Shown here: one piece after another, positions 46,132-55,352 of the stretch
How positions within the stretch are numbered: the stretch's first letter is position 1
Layout of the letters: each line of letters begins with the position of its first letter
From: an uncultured Flavobacteriaceae bacterium
GTDB taxonomy: Bacteria; Bacteroidota; Bacteroidia; Flavobacteriales; Flavobacteriaceae
Reading direction: 5' to 3'
NCBI GenBank assembly: GCA_905181835.1
Contig: CAJIZF010000003.1
Span: 84,074-148,073 of the forward strand
Length of the DNA: 64,000 nucleotides
Made by a program: the position numbers and the translations under genes
The notes under the pieces: model-generated
Databases searched by the model: none
Told to the model about the DNA's origin: nothing
The model's input: the letters and a program-made list of their open reading frames with translations, nothing else

Positions 46132-47601
46132 ATGAAAACATTAGACCGCTATATTTTATCTGCATATTTGAAGACGTTTTTTAGCGTCTTTATTATTTTG
46201 ATGTTTATTTTTATTCTTCAAAGTATTTGGTTATATATTTCGGAGTTAGCTGGAAGAGGATTGGATTTATTAATTGTTTTTAAATTTTTGTGGTATGTAT
46301 CTCCAAGACTCATACCACTAGTATTGCCACTTACTATACTAGTTACCTCGTTAATGGTTTTTGGAAATTTTTCTGAGAACTATGAATTTGCAGCTATGAA
46401 ATCTTCAGGGATTTCTTTACAGCGAGCCATGAAAAGTCTAACTTTTTTTATTGTTCTTTTGAGTGTATTCGTTTTTTTCTTTGCCAATAATGTTATCCCT
46501 TATTCAGAATATCGTTGGTTAAATTTGAGAAGGAATATCCAACAGTTTAAACCAGCTATGGCAATTGCAGAAGGTCAGTTTAGTCAAATTGGAGACGATT
46601 TTAATATAAAGGTGAAAAAGAAAAGTGGAGAAAACGATCGTTTTTTAGAGGAGGTAGTAATTCATAAAAAAGAAGCTAATCGTATTAGCGGAAATCATAC
46701 TGTTATTATAGCTGATAACGGAGAATTAACCTCTGAAGAGGGCAGTAATACTCTTTCCTTAGTTTTAAATAATGGAAATTATTATAATGAAGTATACACT
46801 AAAGATCCAATGAGAAAGATTCGTCAAGAATTTGTTCGAAGTTCATTTAAAGAATACGTAATTAATATCGATCTAACTGAGTTTAACAATAAAGATATCG
46901 ATAAAGAAAATAAGCTAAATAATCAAAATATGTATAATGTTAAGGAATTAAGAGCAGAAATTGACTCTCAATCGCAACGATATACCAAGACAATAAAAGC
47001 ATTTTCAAATAGCATGTATTTTAGAACCGGTATGACAAAATTCACCCGAAATAATAAAATGAAAGGAAGTATTTCTTCCATAAATGACACCCTTTCTTTT
47101 AAATCAACCGATACACTTTTAAATATATTTAATGCTAAGCATCAAAAAGAGATTGTAAAAATGGCTTCAAACAACCTAAAAAGCTCATTACAAGCGGTGA
47201 ACTCAAAAAATAAAGAATATACCAAAAAAGAAAAGCAATTAAATAAATACGAAATAGCTCTTAATGAAAAATTTGCTTTAGCCGCCACCTGTATCATACT
47301 ATTTTTTGTGGGCGCTCCCCTAGGAGCTATCATTAGAAAAGGTGGAATGGGTTTACCAATGGTAATCGCTATCGTATTGTTCCTAACCTATCATTTTATT
47401 GGGATTTTTGCAAAAAATAGTGCTGAAGACGGCACATTACATCCTGTAATTGCTTCCTGGCTAAATACGCTTATTATGCTTCCTCTTGGAATATGGCTAA
47501 CCTACAGAGCAACAACAGATCAAGGCATCCTTACTTTTGACGGAATAAACGCACTATTTTCCAAACTATTTAAAAAAAAGAAAGAAAGTAATAATTATTA
47601 A
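46132..47601 (+). CDS. LptF/LptG family permease (YjgP/YjgQ)
   Basis: It is a membrane subunit of the lipopolysaccharide export ABC transporter. Of 489 residues, about three helices occupy the first 115 (MKTLDRYILSAYLKTFFSVF, SPRLIPLVLPLTILVTSLMVFGNFSENYEF), a periplasmic beta-jellyroll and helical insert follow (about 120-370), and three helices occupy 378-475 (FALAATCIILFFVGAPLGAIIRKGGMGLP). The periplasmic insert is longer than in E. coli LptF/G (about 360 residues), as seen in Bacteroidota. Which of LptF or LptG it is cannot be told. It lies 6 bp after the lolA-like gene. Confidence 0.92.
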   Translation: MKTLDRYILSAYLKTFFSVFIILMFIFILQSIWLYISELAGRGLDLLIVFKFLWYVSPRLIPLVLPLTILVTSLMVFGNFSENYEFAAMKSSGISLQRAMKSLTFFIVLLSVFVFFFANNVIPYSEYRWLNLRRNIQQFKPAMAIAEGQFSQIGDDFNIKVKKKSGENDRFLEEVVIHKKEANRISGNHTVIIADNGELTSEEGSNTLSLVLNNGNYYNEVYTKDPMRKIRQEFVRSSFKEYVINIDLTEFNNKDIDKENKLNNQNMYNVKELRAEIDSQSQRYTKTIKAFSNSMYFRTGMTKFTRNNKMKGSISSINDTLSFKSTDTLLNIFNAKHQKEIVKMASNNLKSSLQAVNSKNKEYTKKEKQLNKYEIALNEKFALAATCIILFFVGAPLGAIIRKGGMGLPMVIAIVLFLTYHFIGIFAKNSAEDGTLHPVIASWLNTLIMLPLGIWLTYRATTDQGILTFDGINALFSKLFKKKKESNNY

Positions 47602-47608
47602 GAATCAA

Positions 47609-47616
47609 TATCTTTG
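47609..47616 (+). promoter_or_regulatory. Candidate -7 box of the ribB promoter
   Basis: TATCTTTG matches TAnnTTTG within the 34-bp gap after the permease gene and ends 19 nt before the ATG. There is no room for an FMN riboswitch. Confidence 0.5.
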
Positions 47617-47635
47617 TAAAGACTAAAAATTAAAA

Positions 47636-48787
47636 ATGACAACTACTAAAAAAGAATCTAGCCTTAAGCTCAATACAATTTCTGAAGCAATCACAGATAT
47701 AAAAAAAGGAAAAGTAGTTATTGTTGTTGATGATGAAAACAGAGAAAATGAGGGGGATTTTATTGCAGCTGCAGAAATGGCGACTCCAGAAATGATAAAT
47801 TTCATGGCAACACATGGTAGAGGCTTAATTTGCGCTCCACTAACTGAAGAACGTTGTGAAGATTTAGGCTTAAACATGATGGTGAAAAACAATACCGTAT
47901 TACACAACACACAATTTACGGTTTCTGTAGATTTAATAGGTCAAGGATGTACCACTGGAATCTCTGTACATGATCGCTCTAAAACCATAAAAGCACTTGT
48001 AGATAAAAAAACTAAGGTACATGATTTGGGTAGACCGGGGCATATATTTCCGCTAAAGGCAAAAGAAGGCGGGGTTTTAAGAAGAACTGGACATACTGAA
48101 GCTTCTATTGATCTTGCTCGTCTTGCTGGTTTACAACCAGCAGGTATTCTAGTCGAAATTCTCAACGAAGATGGAACGATGGCTCGATTGCCAGAATTAA
48201 TTAAAGTTGCTGAAAAATTTGATTTAAAACTAATATCAATTGAAGATTTAGTAGCCTATCGAATGGAACATGATTCTTTGATAAACAAAAAAGAAGATTT
48301 TAAAATTAATACAAAATACGGTAGTTTTAGGTTAAGAGCCTATCAACAAACCACCAACGATCAAATACATATAGCATTGACTAAAGGTCAGTGGCAGGAT
48401 GAAGAGCCTGTATTAGTAAAAGTAAATTCCACATTAATCAATAACGATATCCTTGGAACATTAACTAACAATGCTGATAAAAAAATTGACGATATGTTTT
48501 CTGTAATTAATAAGGAAGGCAAAGGAGCTATTGTTTTTATTAATCAGCAAAGTCAATCTCTAAATCTACTTTCCAGATTAAATACCTTAAAGGAAGCTCA
48601 ATCTGATAATGATGTTGCAAAAGCACCAAGAATCGTAATGGACTCAAAAGATTTTGGAATTGGTGCTCAAATTTTACACGATCTAGGAATTCGAAAAATA
48701 CGATTGGTATCAAATTCAAAAAATATTAAAAAACGGGTTGGAATGATAGGTTATGGACTTGAAATTACAGAATATGTAAATTATTAG
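47636..48787 (+). CDS. ribB: 3,4-dihydroxy-2-butanone-4-phosphate synthase with degenerate GTP cyclohydrolase II domain
   Basis: It makes the four-carbon precursor of riboflavin from ribulose 5-phosphate. The N-terminal domain (about 14-212) is complete: [69 protein letters not shown] and [14 protein letters not shown]. The C-terminal part (about 220-383) aligns with GTP cyclohydrolase II. Where active enzymes carry the zinc cysteines (C..D..GS.RCDC), this protein reads [15 protein letters not shown], with no cysteines. It should therefore work as RibB only. A separate RibA is expected elsewhere in the genome. Confidence 0.92.
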   Translation: MTTTKKESSLKLNTISEAITDIKKGKVVIVVDDENRENEGDFIAAAEMATPEMINFMATHGRGLICAPLTEERCEDLGLNMMVKNNTVLHNTQFTVSVDLIGQGCTTGISVHDRSKTIKALVDKKTKVHDLGRPGHIFPLKAKEGGVLRRTGHTEASIDLARLAGLQPAGILVEILNEDGTMARLPELIKVAEKFDLKLISIEDLVAYRMEHDSLINKKEDFKINTKYGSFRLRAYQQTTNDQIHIALTKGQWQDEEPVLVKVNSTLINNDILGTLTNNADKKIDDMFSVINKEGKGAIVFINQQSQSLNLLSRLNTLKEAQSDNDVAKAPRIVMDSKDFGIGAQILHDLGIRKIRLVSNSKNIKKRVGMIGYGLEITEYVNY

Positions 48788-48806
48788 ATATTGATAATAA
48801 AAGAAA

Positions 48807-48830
48807 GCCCACTAAACGTGGGCATTTTTT
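48807..48830. terminator. Hairpin terminator after ribB
   Basis: GCCCAC (48807-48812) pairs with GTGGGC (48818-48823) around TAAAC, followed by ATTTTTT. It lies between convergent ribB and the aminotransferase gene. Confidence 0.85.
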
Positions 48831-48844
48831 AGTAAACTATATTT

Positions 48845-50038
48845 TTAAAATATAGCAGCTATTGCAGCTCTCATTTTTTCAGCTCTCAGAATCACTTCCT
48901 CTTCGGACCACCCAACTTTGACGAGCGATGATATTGTTCTACTCATGATAGCATCACTTTTCGAAAAGTCAGTATTATTTAATTTCTCTAGTTGGTGTCT
49001 TACGGAACCAGACAAAGATCCTAAAGATTTAACATTTCGTAAATGCTCCCATCCATTGATATAATGCCAATTGTTTGTGTACCAATAAAAATTAGCATCA
49101 ACGCCATGATCCGAAAGACTTTTGTGAGCTTTTTTGGTTAATTCCTCATTTGGCAAAAAGAAATTCACAAAAGAGTAATTCTCCTCACCACCCTCAGGCA
49201 CGGTTCTGAAAGTAATCCCTTCAATACTTGACAATGCATTTCTAACAATCGTGTAATTTCTTTTTTGAATTGATAAAATAGTATCAAATTTTGTCAATTG
49301 CCCTAGTCCTACCGCAGCATGTAACTCGGAGATCCGGTAATTGTAACCTAAAATAGGATGTGTTTCAGCACCACGATCTTTTCCAACATGGTCGTGACCA
49401 TGATCTTGATATTGATCTGCATTTATATAATACTGTTCATTATTAGTTATAACAGCTCCCCCTTCACCACAAGTGATCATTTTTACAAAGTCAAACGAAA
49501 AACATCCTAAATCTCCAATACTTCCTAGTGATTTACCCTTATAGGTTCCTCCTATGGCTTGGCAGGCATCTTCTAATAATAATAAATTGTATTGATCACA
49601 CAATGCTCTTAAAGCGTCAAGATTGGCCATAGAGCCACACATGTGTACCGGCATGATGCATTTTGTTTTTGAGGTAATAGCCTTTTCAACCGAAACAGGA
49701 TCTAAGGTTAAAGTACTATCAATATCTACTAAAACAGGGACTGCTCCAGAAGCTAAAATAGACTCAAAACTCGCTACAAAAGTAAAAGAAGGCATAATTA
49801 CTTCGTCGCCTGTTCCAATACCTGCAGAGGCAAGGGCAACAGTTAATGCAGCAGTTCCACTTGAAACTAACTGACAGTAGTCCACTCCCATTTTATTTGC
49901 AAATTCGGTTTCAAATTCTTTGGCTTTCCAATGGTCATTTCTCAAACCATCAAAACCATAACGCATTAAGATTCCACTTTCTAGAACGTCGTTTACATTT
50001 TTGCGCTCTTCGTCGCCAAACATTTCAAATCCAGGCAT
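48845..50038 (-). CDS. DegT/DnrJ/EryC1/StrS family PLP-dependent sugar aminotransferase
   Basis: The 397 residues carry the family marks: LVSSGTAALTVALASAGIGTGDEVIMPSFTFVAS, LEDACQAIGGTYKGKSLGSIGD, the PLP lysine Lys186 in FSFDFVKMITCGEGGAVIT, and HPILGYNYRISELHAAVGLGQL. Such enzymes aminate keto-sugar nucleotides for surface polysaccharide or antibiotic synthesis. No sugar-nucleotide genes are adjacent, so the substrate is unknown. It appears monocistronic with its own TAnnTTTG box. Confidence 0.92.
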   Translation of the reverse strand: MPGFEMFGDEERKNVNDVLESGILMRYGFDGLRNDHWKAKEFETEFANKMGVDYCQLVSSGTAALTVALASAGIGTGDEVIMPSFTFVASFESILASGAVPVLVDIDSTLTLDPVSVEKAITSKTKCIMPVHMCGSMANLDALRALCDQYNLLLLEDACQAIGGTYKGKSLGSIGDLGCFSFDFVKMITCGEGGAVITNNEQYYINADQYQDHGHDHVGKDRGAETHPILGYNYRISELHAAVGLGQLTKFDTILSIQKRNYTIVRNALSSIEGITFRTVPEGGEENYSFVNFFLPNEELTKKAHKSLSDHGVDANFYWYTNNWHYINGWEHLRNVKSLGSLSGSVRHQLEKLNNTDFSKSDAIMSRTISSLVKVGWSEEEVILRAEKMRAAIAAIF

Positions 50039-50068
50039 ATTATTTTATTTTTTATATTAAATTGACTA

Positions 50069-50076
50069 CAAAGATA
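50069..50076 (-). promoter_or_regulatory. Candidate -7 box of the DegT-family gene
   Basis: TATCTTTG on the minus strand matches TAnnTTTG, 30 nt before the start codon. Confidence 0.5.
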
Positions 50077-50113
50077 ATAGTTGCATATGAGAAAAATATA
50101 ATCCTAATTAATA

Positions 50114-50752
50114 TTATTCTATGTCTATAACAATTTCTTGAACACCTCTTCTTACTTTCTTTAACTTTGAAAAAGTATCATCGTCAGAACGATGACCAAC
50201 AGCCATCACTAAAACAGACCTCAGACCTTTATCTATTAGGTTTAAATATGCATCATATTGGTCAGGTTGAAATCCTTCAATAGGACATGCATCAATCTCC
50301 TCTACAGCACAGACTGTCAGCAAATTTCCCAGTGTTAAATAAGCTTGCTTAGAAGCCCATACTTTTATCTCTTCGTCTGTTTTTTTTGAAAAATCATCAA
50401 TTAAATAATCTTCAAATGATTTTAAAATATCACGAGAAGTATTTCTTGTTTTATTTACTAAATCAAAATAATTTTGAATAAAATTAGCATCAATTGTGTT
50501 TTCAATACAAATCACAAAAATATGCGATGCATTTCCCACTTGCTCTTGATTGTAAGATAAGGGAACTAAATCTTTAATTGTATCAGGATTACTAATAACT
50601 ACCAATTTTAAGGGTTGTAACCCATACGAAGTAGCCGTTAAGTTAAAAGCTTCTTTGAGAATGTTTATTTTTTTTTGTGATACTTTTTTTGTGGCATCGA
50701 ATTTCTTGGTGGCGTATCGCCATTCTAATTGTTTTAGTATATCAAAACTCAT
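50114..50752 (-). CDS. Nitroreductase family NAD(P)H-dependent FMN oxidoreductase
   Basis: These 212 residues form a single nitroreductase domain: LEWRYATKKFDATKKVS near the start (FMN phosphate contact), LTATSYGLQPLKLVVIS, LGNLLTVCAVEEIDACPIEGFQPDQYD and VLVMAVGHRSDDD toward the end. It resembles NfsB-type dihydropteridine/nitro reductases. The natural electron acceptor is unknown. It is divergent from a thioesterase gene across 82 bp. Confidence 0.92.
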   Translation of the reverse strand: MSFDILKQLEWRYATKKFDATKKVSQKKINILKEAFNLTATSYGLQPLKLVVISNPDTIKDLVPLSYNQEQVGNASHIFVICIENTIDANFIQNYFDLVNKTRNTSRDILKSFEDYLIDDFSKKTDEEIKVWASKQAYLTLGNLLTVCAVEEIDACPIEGFQPDQYDAYLNLIDKGLRSVLVMAVGHRSDDDTFSKLKKVRRGVQEIVIDIE

Positions 50753-50773
50753 AATTGATTACATTTGTTTTAG

Positions 50774-50781
50774 CAAAAATA
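50774..50781 (-). promoter_or_regulatory. Candidate -7 box of the nitroreductase gene
   Basis: TATTTTTG on the minus strand matches TAnnTTTG, 21 nt before the start codon. Confidence 0.5.
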
Positions 50782-50834
50782 AACATTGTTTATAAAGTGT
50801 TTTTCTTTTTACTATCAATACATCAAATACAACT

Positions 50835-51227
50835 ATGAAAAATATACATACTCTAATAAAAAATAGCGAAACACGACTTTTTAAAGCGGTATTTCCAAAT
50901 ACCACCAATCATTATGGTACTTTATTTGGAGGAACTGCATTGCAACTTATGGATGAGGTATCTTTTATTTGTGCTACTAGGTTTAGTCGCAAAAAAGTGG
51001 TGACCGTTTCCTCAGATAAAGTAGATTTTGCTAAATCAATTCCTGAGGGTACTATTGTTGAATTGGTAGCATCTATTAAGTCGGTCGGAAAAACTAGTTG
51101 TGTGGTTAATGTTGACATATTTATGGAAGAGATGTACAGTGCAAAGCGAGAAAAAGTTGTAAATGGATCTTTTACATTTGTAGCCATTAATGATCAAAAA
51201 AAACCAATACCAATTATTGATCTTTAA
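50835..51227 (+). CDS. Acyl-CoA thioesterase, hotdog fold (YciA-like)
   Basis: The 130 residues carry the hotdog thioesterase motif [29 protein letters not shown], with the catalytic Asp in LMDE, then [28 protein letters not shown]. It hydrolyses acyl-CoA esters; chain preference cannot be read from sequence. Its stop overlaps the convergent acr3 stop by 4 bp, with no visible terminator between them. Confidence 0.92.
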   Translation: MKNIHTLIKNSETRLFKAVFPNTTNHYGTLFGGTALQLMDEVSFICATRFSRKKVVTVSSDKVDFAKSIPEGTIVELVASIKSVGKTSCVVNVDIFMEEMYSAKREKVVNGSFTFVAINDQKKPIPIIDL

Positions 51228-52252
51228 TAATATTTTTTCTTTAACCAAAAGGCAACTTTTACCAGTAATATTAGGGCTGGAACCTCAACCAAAGGACCAA
51301 TAACTCCAGTAAATGCCTGTCCGGAATTCAATCCAAATATAGCGATAGAAACTGCAATGGCCAGTTCAAAATTATTACCTGCTGCTGTAAATGATATCGC
51401 TGCATTTTTATCGTAACTAGCTCCAAAATACTTACTAGTGAAAAAACTAATAAAAAACATAATCACAAAATAAATTAATAAAGGAATGGCTATTATTAAA
51501 ACATCCATCGGTATTTTAACAATCAACTCCCCTTTTAATGAAAACATAATAACAATAGTAAATAATAGAGCTACTAGGGTCATCGGAGAAATAGTTGGTA
51601 TAAATATTTCGGTATACCACTTTTCTCCTTTCATTTTAACGAGAATCAATCTACTTAACAAACCTAATAAAAATGGAATTCCTAAATAAATAGTTACACT
51701 CTCAGCAATTACAGCAATCGAAATATCTATGATAGCACCACTAAAACCAAAATATGGAGGTAATACCGTTATAAATAACCAAGCATAAAAACTATAGCCA
51801 AATACTTGAAATATACTATTTAAAGCAACCAATCCAGCTCCATATTCTGTACTCCCCTCTGCTAAGTCATTCCAAACTAATACCATTGCAATACATCGAG
51901 CCAATCCAATAAGTATTAAACCGACCATATATTCTGGATAGTCTTGTAAAAAGATTAAGGCTAAAACAAACATTAATAGAGGTCCAACAATCCAATTCAG
52001 TAAAAGTGAAATAGAAAGTACTTTTATATTTTTAAAAACTTTAGGCAATAAGGCATAATTTACTTTTGCTAAAGGAGGATACATCATTAAAATTAAACCA
52101 ACTGCTATAGGAATATTAGTAGTCCCACTATTAAATTGATCTAAAAAACCTGGGAATGACGGTATAAAGTAACCGATACCAACTCCTAAAGCCATAGAAA
52201 TAAAAATCCATAAGGTTAAATTACTATCTAAAAAATTAAGTTTCTTTTTCAT
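51224..52252 (-). CDS. acr3: ACR3 family arsenite efflux transporter
   Basis: About 342 residues form ten membrane helices. Family motifs include [52 protein letters not shown] (with the arsenite-binding cysteine) and [17 protein letters not shown]. It expels arsenite made by the adjacent arsenate reductase. I chose ATG 52252, 4 nt after the arsC stop; an in-frame ATG at 52279 would add nine residues and overlap arsC. No arsR is visible nearby, so control of the pair is unclear. Confidence 0.93.
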   Translation of the reverse strand: MKKKLNFLDSNLTLWIFISMALGVGIGYFIPSFPGFLDQFNSGTTNIPIAVGLILMMYPPLAKVNYALLPKVFKNIKVLSISLLLNWIVGPLLMFVLALIFLQDYPEYMVGLILIGLARCIAMVLVWNDLAEGSTEYGAGLVALNSIFQVFGYSFYAWLFITVLPPYFGFSGAIIDISIAVIAESVTIYLGIPFLLGLLSRLILVKMKGEKWYTEIFIPTISPMTLVALLFTIVIMFSLKGELIVKIPMDVLIIAIPLLIYFVIMFFISFFTSKYFGASYDKNAAISFTAAGNNFELAIAVSIAIFGLNSGQAFTGVIGPLVEVPALILLVKVAFWLKKKYY

Positions 52253-52256
52253 TGGG

Positions 52257-52868
52257 CTATTTAATATTTGAAAAAACATATTTCATTTCGGCAGCTATCT
52301 GCAAACTTCTTTCCCTATACTTTTCTTTTTCCAAAACGGTATGATCAAAAAGTTTAGGATCTTCATACATCACAGGAATTCTCATTTCAGTCCCTGGTAT
52401 AAAAGGACAATTTTCATCTGCATGGGAACAAGTCATGACCACAGCAAAGTTAGTAACTGGATTCACTTTATGATCGTAAACTTTAGAAAAAGTATTTATT
52501 GATTTTTCTGTATTTGAAAAGAAAACTTCATATTTTTTGTTTGACTCCTCTTTTTCAGTTTTAAAAATAAAACCTTGATCTTCAAGAGTATCCTTAACAG
52601 ATCGATATAATTTTGTTGCTTCTGTTCCGCCAGAAAAGCAAACCACCTTAGGCACATTAAAAAACGTGGCACAAGTTTGAGCCCAAATCTGAGCTAAATG
52701 ACTTCTTCTAGAATTGTGAGTACAAACAAAATTTAATTGTATCACTTCATATAAATCTTTTTTATTTTGGATGAATCCAATTAAAGGATCTAGCAATATC
52801 TTTCTGTTTTCTGAAACAGAATTGATATTTAAGTTATGTACCGTATCCAAAATTTTTCTGTATATCAT
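52257..52868 (-). CDS. arsC: Arsenate reductase of the low-molecular-weight phosphatase type
   Basis: The 203 residues have the catalytic P-loop [18 protein letters not shown] with nucleophile Cys49. [25 protein letters not shown] and [17 protein letters not shown] supply further family cysteines, and [10 protein letters not shown] contains the Asp-Pro loop. About 45 extra residues precede the P-loop, as in other Bacteroidota members. It reduces arsenate to arsenite and is followed 4 nt later by acr3. A TAnnTTTG box lies 17 nt upstream. Confidence 0.9.
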   Translation of the reverse strand: MIYRKILDTVHNLNINSVSENRKILLDPLIGFIQNKKDLYEVIQLNFVCTHNSRRSHLAQIWAQTCATFFNVPKVVCFSGGTEATKLYRSVKDTLEDQGFIFKTEKEESNKKYEVFFSNTEKSINTFSKVYDHKVNPVTNFAVVMTCSHADENCPFIPGTEMRIPVMYEDPKLFDHTVLEKEKYRERSLQIAAEMKYVFSNIK

Positions 52869-52884
52869 AACTAAAAATAAAAGT

Positions 52885-52892
52885 CAAAATTA
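52885..52892 (-). promoter_or_regulatory. Candidate -7 box of the arsC-acr3 operon
   Basis: TAATTTTG on the minus strand matches TAnnTTTG, 17 nt before the arsC start. No inverted repeat typical of an ArsR operator is visible around it. Confidence 0.45.
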
Positions 52893-52982
52893 TTGTTTTT
52901 TTTATTAAAATTTAAATAAATATTAAGATAAAATTATGGATTTAAGCCCGTTATTGCACCTTGATTAAAAGGAAAACATTTA

Positions 52983-55349
52983 ATGAAAAAAATTATACTA
53001 TTACTATTGTTAGTGACTTCAGTTGTAACTGCTCAGGAATCAATGACGATCAGTGGAATTGTAGAAGAAGCTACCAATGGAGAAACTGCATTTGGAGCTT
53101 CTGTTTACCTAAAAGGTACTTCGATTGGAGGTATGACAAACGAATATGGTTTTTATTCAATATCAGCCCCTAAAGGTACGTATACGCTAGTGGTTTCTTA
53201 TATCGGTTTTCAAGACATCAACAAAGAAATATTGCTTGATCAAAATCAAAAAATAAATTTTAAACTAGAAGAGTCGTCCACACAATTAGACGAGGTCATC
53301 ATTAATGCAGACGAATCGGAAAAGTTAAGTATTCGAGATCCTCAGATGAGTGTTACCAAAGTAAAGATAAGTACCATTAAAAAAATACCGGTAGTCTTAG
53401 GTGAAATTGACATTATTAAATCCATTCAACTTTTACCAGGAGTCACTAACAATGGTGAAGGATCGGGAGGATTTAATGTTCGTGGTGGATCAGTAGATCA
53501 AAACTTAGTATTATTAGATGAAGCAATCATATACAATACTTCGCACTTGCTAGGGTTTTTCTCTGTTTTTAATGCCGATGCTATAAAAGACATTAAACTC
53601 TATAAAGGTGGAATCCCTGCAAAATTTGGTGGTAGAGTTTCTTCGGTATTGGATGTCAGGCAAAAAGATGGGAATAATCAAGAATTCCATTTAACTGGCG
53701 GTCTTGGAACTATCTCGAGTAGATTGGCTGCAGAAGGGCCTTTGTTTAATGAAAAAGGGTCTTTTTTAGTTGCTAGTAGAGGTTCTTATGCTCATTTAAT
53801 ATTAAAAGCAGCAGGTGAGAAAAACAGTGCTAACTTTTATGATCTCAACTTAAAGTCAAACTATAATATAGATGAAAATAATAAATTGTATTTATCGGGT
53901 TATTTGGGAAGGGATAATTTTAATTTTGAAGGAGGATTTAGTAATGGTTATGGTAACCTTTCGGGAAACTTAAGATGGAATCATATTTACAACGATAAAC
54001 TATTTTCAAATTTATCGACGATTTACAGTAAATACAATTATGATCTAACCTTAAACATTTTTGAATTTGATTGGAAATCCTCCATCAATAATTTTAATAT
54101 CAAATATGACTTTAAGTATTATATGAGTGATACCTTCAAACTTGATTTTGGAATCACTGGAATTTACTACAACTTTAATCCAGGGGTCATCAGACCCACC
54201 TCAGAAACATCTGCCATTAACTATTTTCAGCTCGATACTAAAAAAGCGTTAGAAACGGGTGCGTACATTAACGCAGAGCATCGATTAACAGACAAATTAA
54301 CCGCTCAATATGGAATCCGATTTAGTTCTTTTTTAAGGTTAGGAACTCAAACTATCACTACCTATGAAAACAACCAACCGGTGGTTTACAACCAGGAGTT
54401 AGGAATCTATGAGTCGGGCACTCCCATTGGAGAAACATTCTATAACAGCAATGAAGCTATAGAAACATTTGGAAATTTAGAACCTCGTATTTCTTTTTCA
54501 TATCAACTAAACAACAGCACATCTTTAAAAGCTGGTTATGCCAGAACAAGTCAATACATCCATTTGTTGTCCAATACCGTTAATGTTACCCCCTTAGATG
54601 TTTGGACCCCTAGTGGCCCTTTTATAAAACCTCAATTATCAGATCAATATGCAGTTGGATACTTTAAAAATTTTAAAAACAGAACGTATTCATTAGAAGT
54701 GGAGGCCTACTACAAAACTGTTGATAACCGAATTGATTATATTGACGGTTCCGATTTAATCGGTCAAAACACCATAGAAACAGAAATATTAAATGGAGAA
54801 TCTCGAAGTTATGGATTGGAAATTTTATTTAGAAAAGCCTTAGGAAATTTTACTGGCTGGATTGCCTATACTGCATCTAAGGCAGAACAAAGAACTCTTG
54901 GAGGTAATGCAGGAGGTCCTGGAATTAATAATGGAGATTGGTACAATGCAGTCCAAGATCGAACTCATGATGTATCGATCATTGGAAGTTATCAACTCAA
55001 CCCAAAATGGTCTTTTGGAGCTGCCTTTGTATACCAAACGGGTAGACCTGTAACCTATCCTAATGGACAATATGAGTATGAAGGACTATCGATTGCTAGC
55101 TATTCGGAGCGAAATGCAGATCGACTTCCATCCTATCATCGATTTGATATATCTGCGACCTATGTTCCTAATAAAAAACCTAACAATCGATGGAAAGGAG
55201 AATGGGTATTTGGTATTTACAATGTATACAACCGAAAAAATGCGGCGTCCATATCATTTGGTCAAAACAAAGAAACAGGTGCCAACGAAGCTACAAGGAC
55301 TGCCATATTTGGTATTGTCCCGTCGGTAACTTATAATTTTAAATTTTAA
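52983..55349 (+). CDS. TonB-dependent receptor with carboxypeptidase-like domain, partner of a DUF4249 lipoprotein
   Basis: The 788 residues comprise a signal peptide (1-18), a carboxypeptidase-regulatory-like domain (about 21-105; ISGIVEEATNGETAFGASVY, NEYGFYSISAPKGTYTLVVS), a plug (about 120-230; LLPGVTNNGEGSGGFNVRGGSVDQNLVLLDEA) and a barrel ending in YNFKF. It is shorter than SusC. The DUF4249 gene 3 bp downstream is its usual partner in Bacteroidota. The cargo is unknown. The upstream region shows no TAnnTTTG box. Confidence 0.92.
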   Translation: MKKIILLLLLVTSVVTAQESMTISGIVEEATNGETAFGASVYLKGTSIGGMTNEYGFYSISAPKGTYTLVVSYIGFQDINKEILLDQNQKINFKLEESSTQLDEVIINADESEKLSIRDPQMSVTKVKISTIKKIPVVLGEIDIIKSIQLLPGVTNNGEGSGGFNVRGGSVDQNLVLLDEAIIYNTSHLLGFFSVFNADAIKDIKLYKGGIPAKFGGRVSSVLDVRQKDGNNQEFHLTGGLGTISSRLAAEGPLFNEKGSFLVASRGSYAHLILKAAGEKNSANFYDLNLKSNYNIDENNKLYLSGYLGRDNFNFEGGFSNGYGNLSGNLRWNHIYNDKLFSNLSTIYSKYNYDLTLNIFEFDWKSSINNFNIKYDFKYYMSDTFKLDFGITGIYYNFNPGVIRPTSETSAINYFQLDTKKALETGAYINAEHRLTDKLTAQYGIRFSSFLRLGTQTITTYENNQPVVYNQELGIYESGTPIGETFYNSNEAIETFGNLEPRISFSYQLNNSTSLKAGYARTSQYIHLLSNTVNVTPLDVWTPSGPFIKPQLSDQYAVGYFKNFKNRTYSLEVEAYYKTVDNRIDYIDGSDLIGQNTIETEILNGESRSYGLEILFRKALGNFTGWIAYTASKAEQRTLGGNAGGPGINNGDWYNAVQDRTHDVSIIGSYQLNPKWSFGAAFVYQTGRPVTYPNGQYEYEGLSIASYSERNADRLPSYHRFDISATYVPNKKPNNRWKGEWVFGIYNVYNRKNAASISFGQNKETGANEATRTAIFGIVPSVTYNFKF

Positions 55350-55352
55350 AAA

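Noticed and set aside
47617-47635. FMN riboswitch before ribB
   Set aside because: Only about 19 nt separate the promoter-like box from the start codon, far too little for the element.
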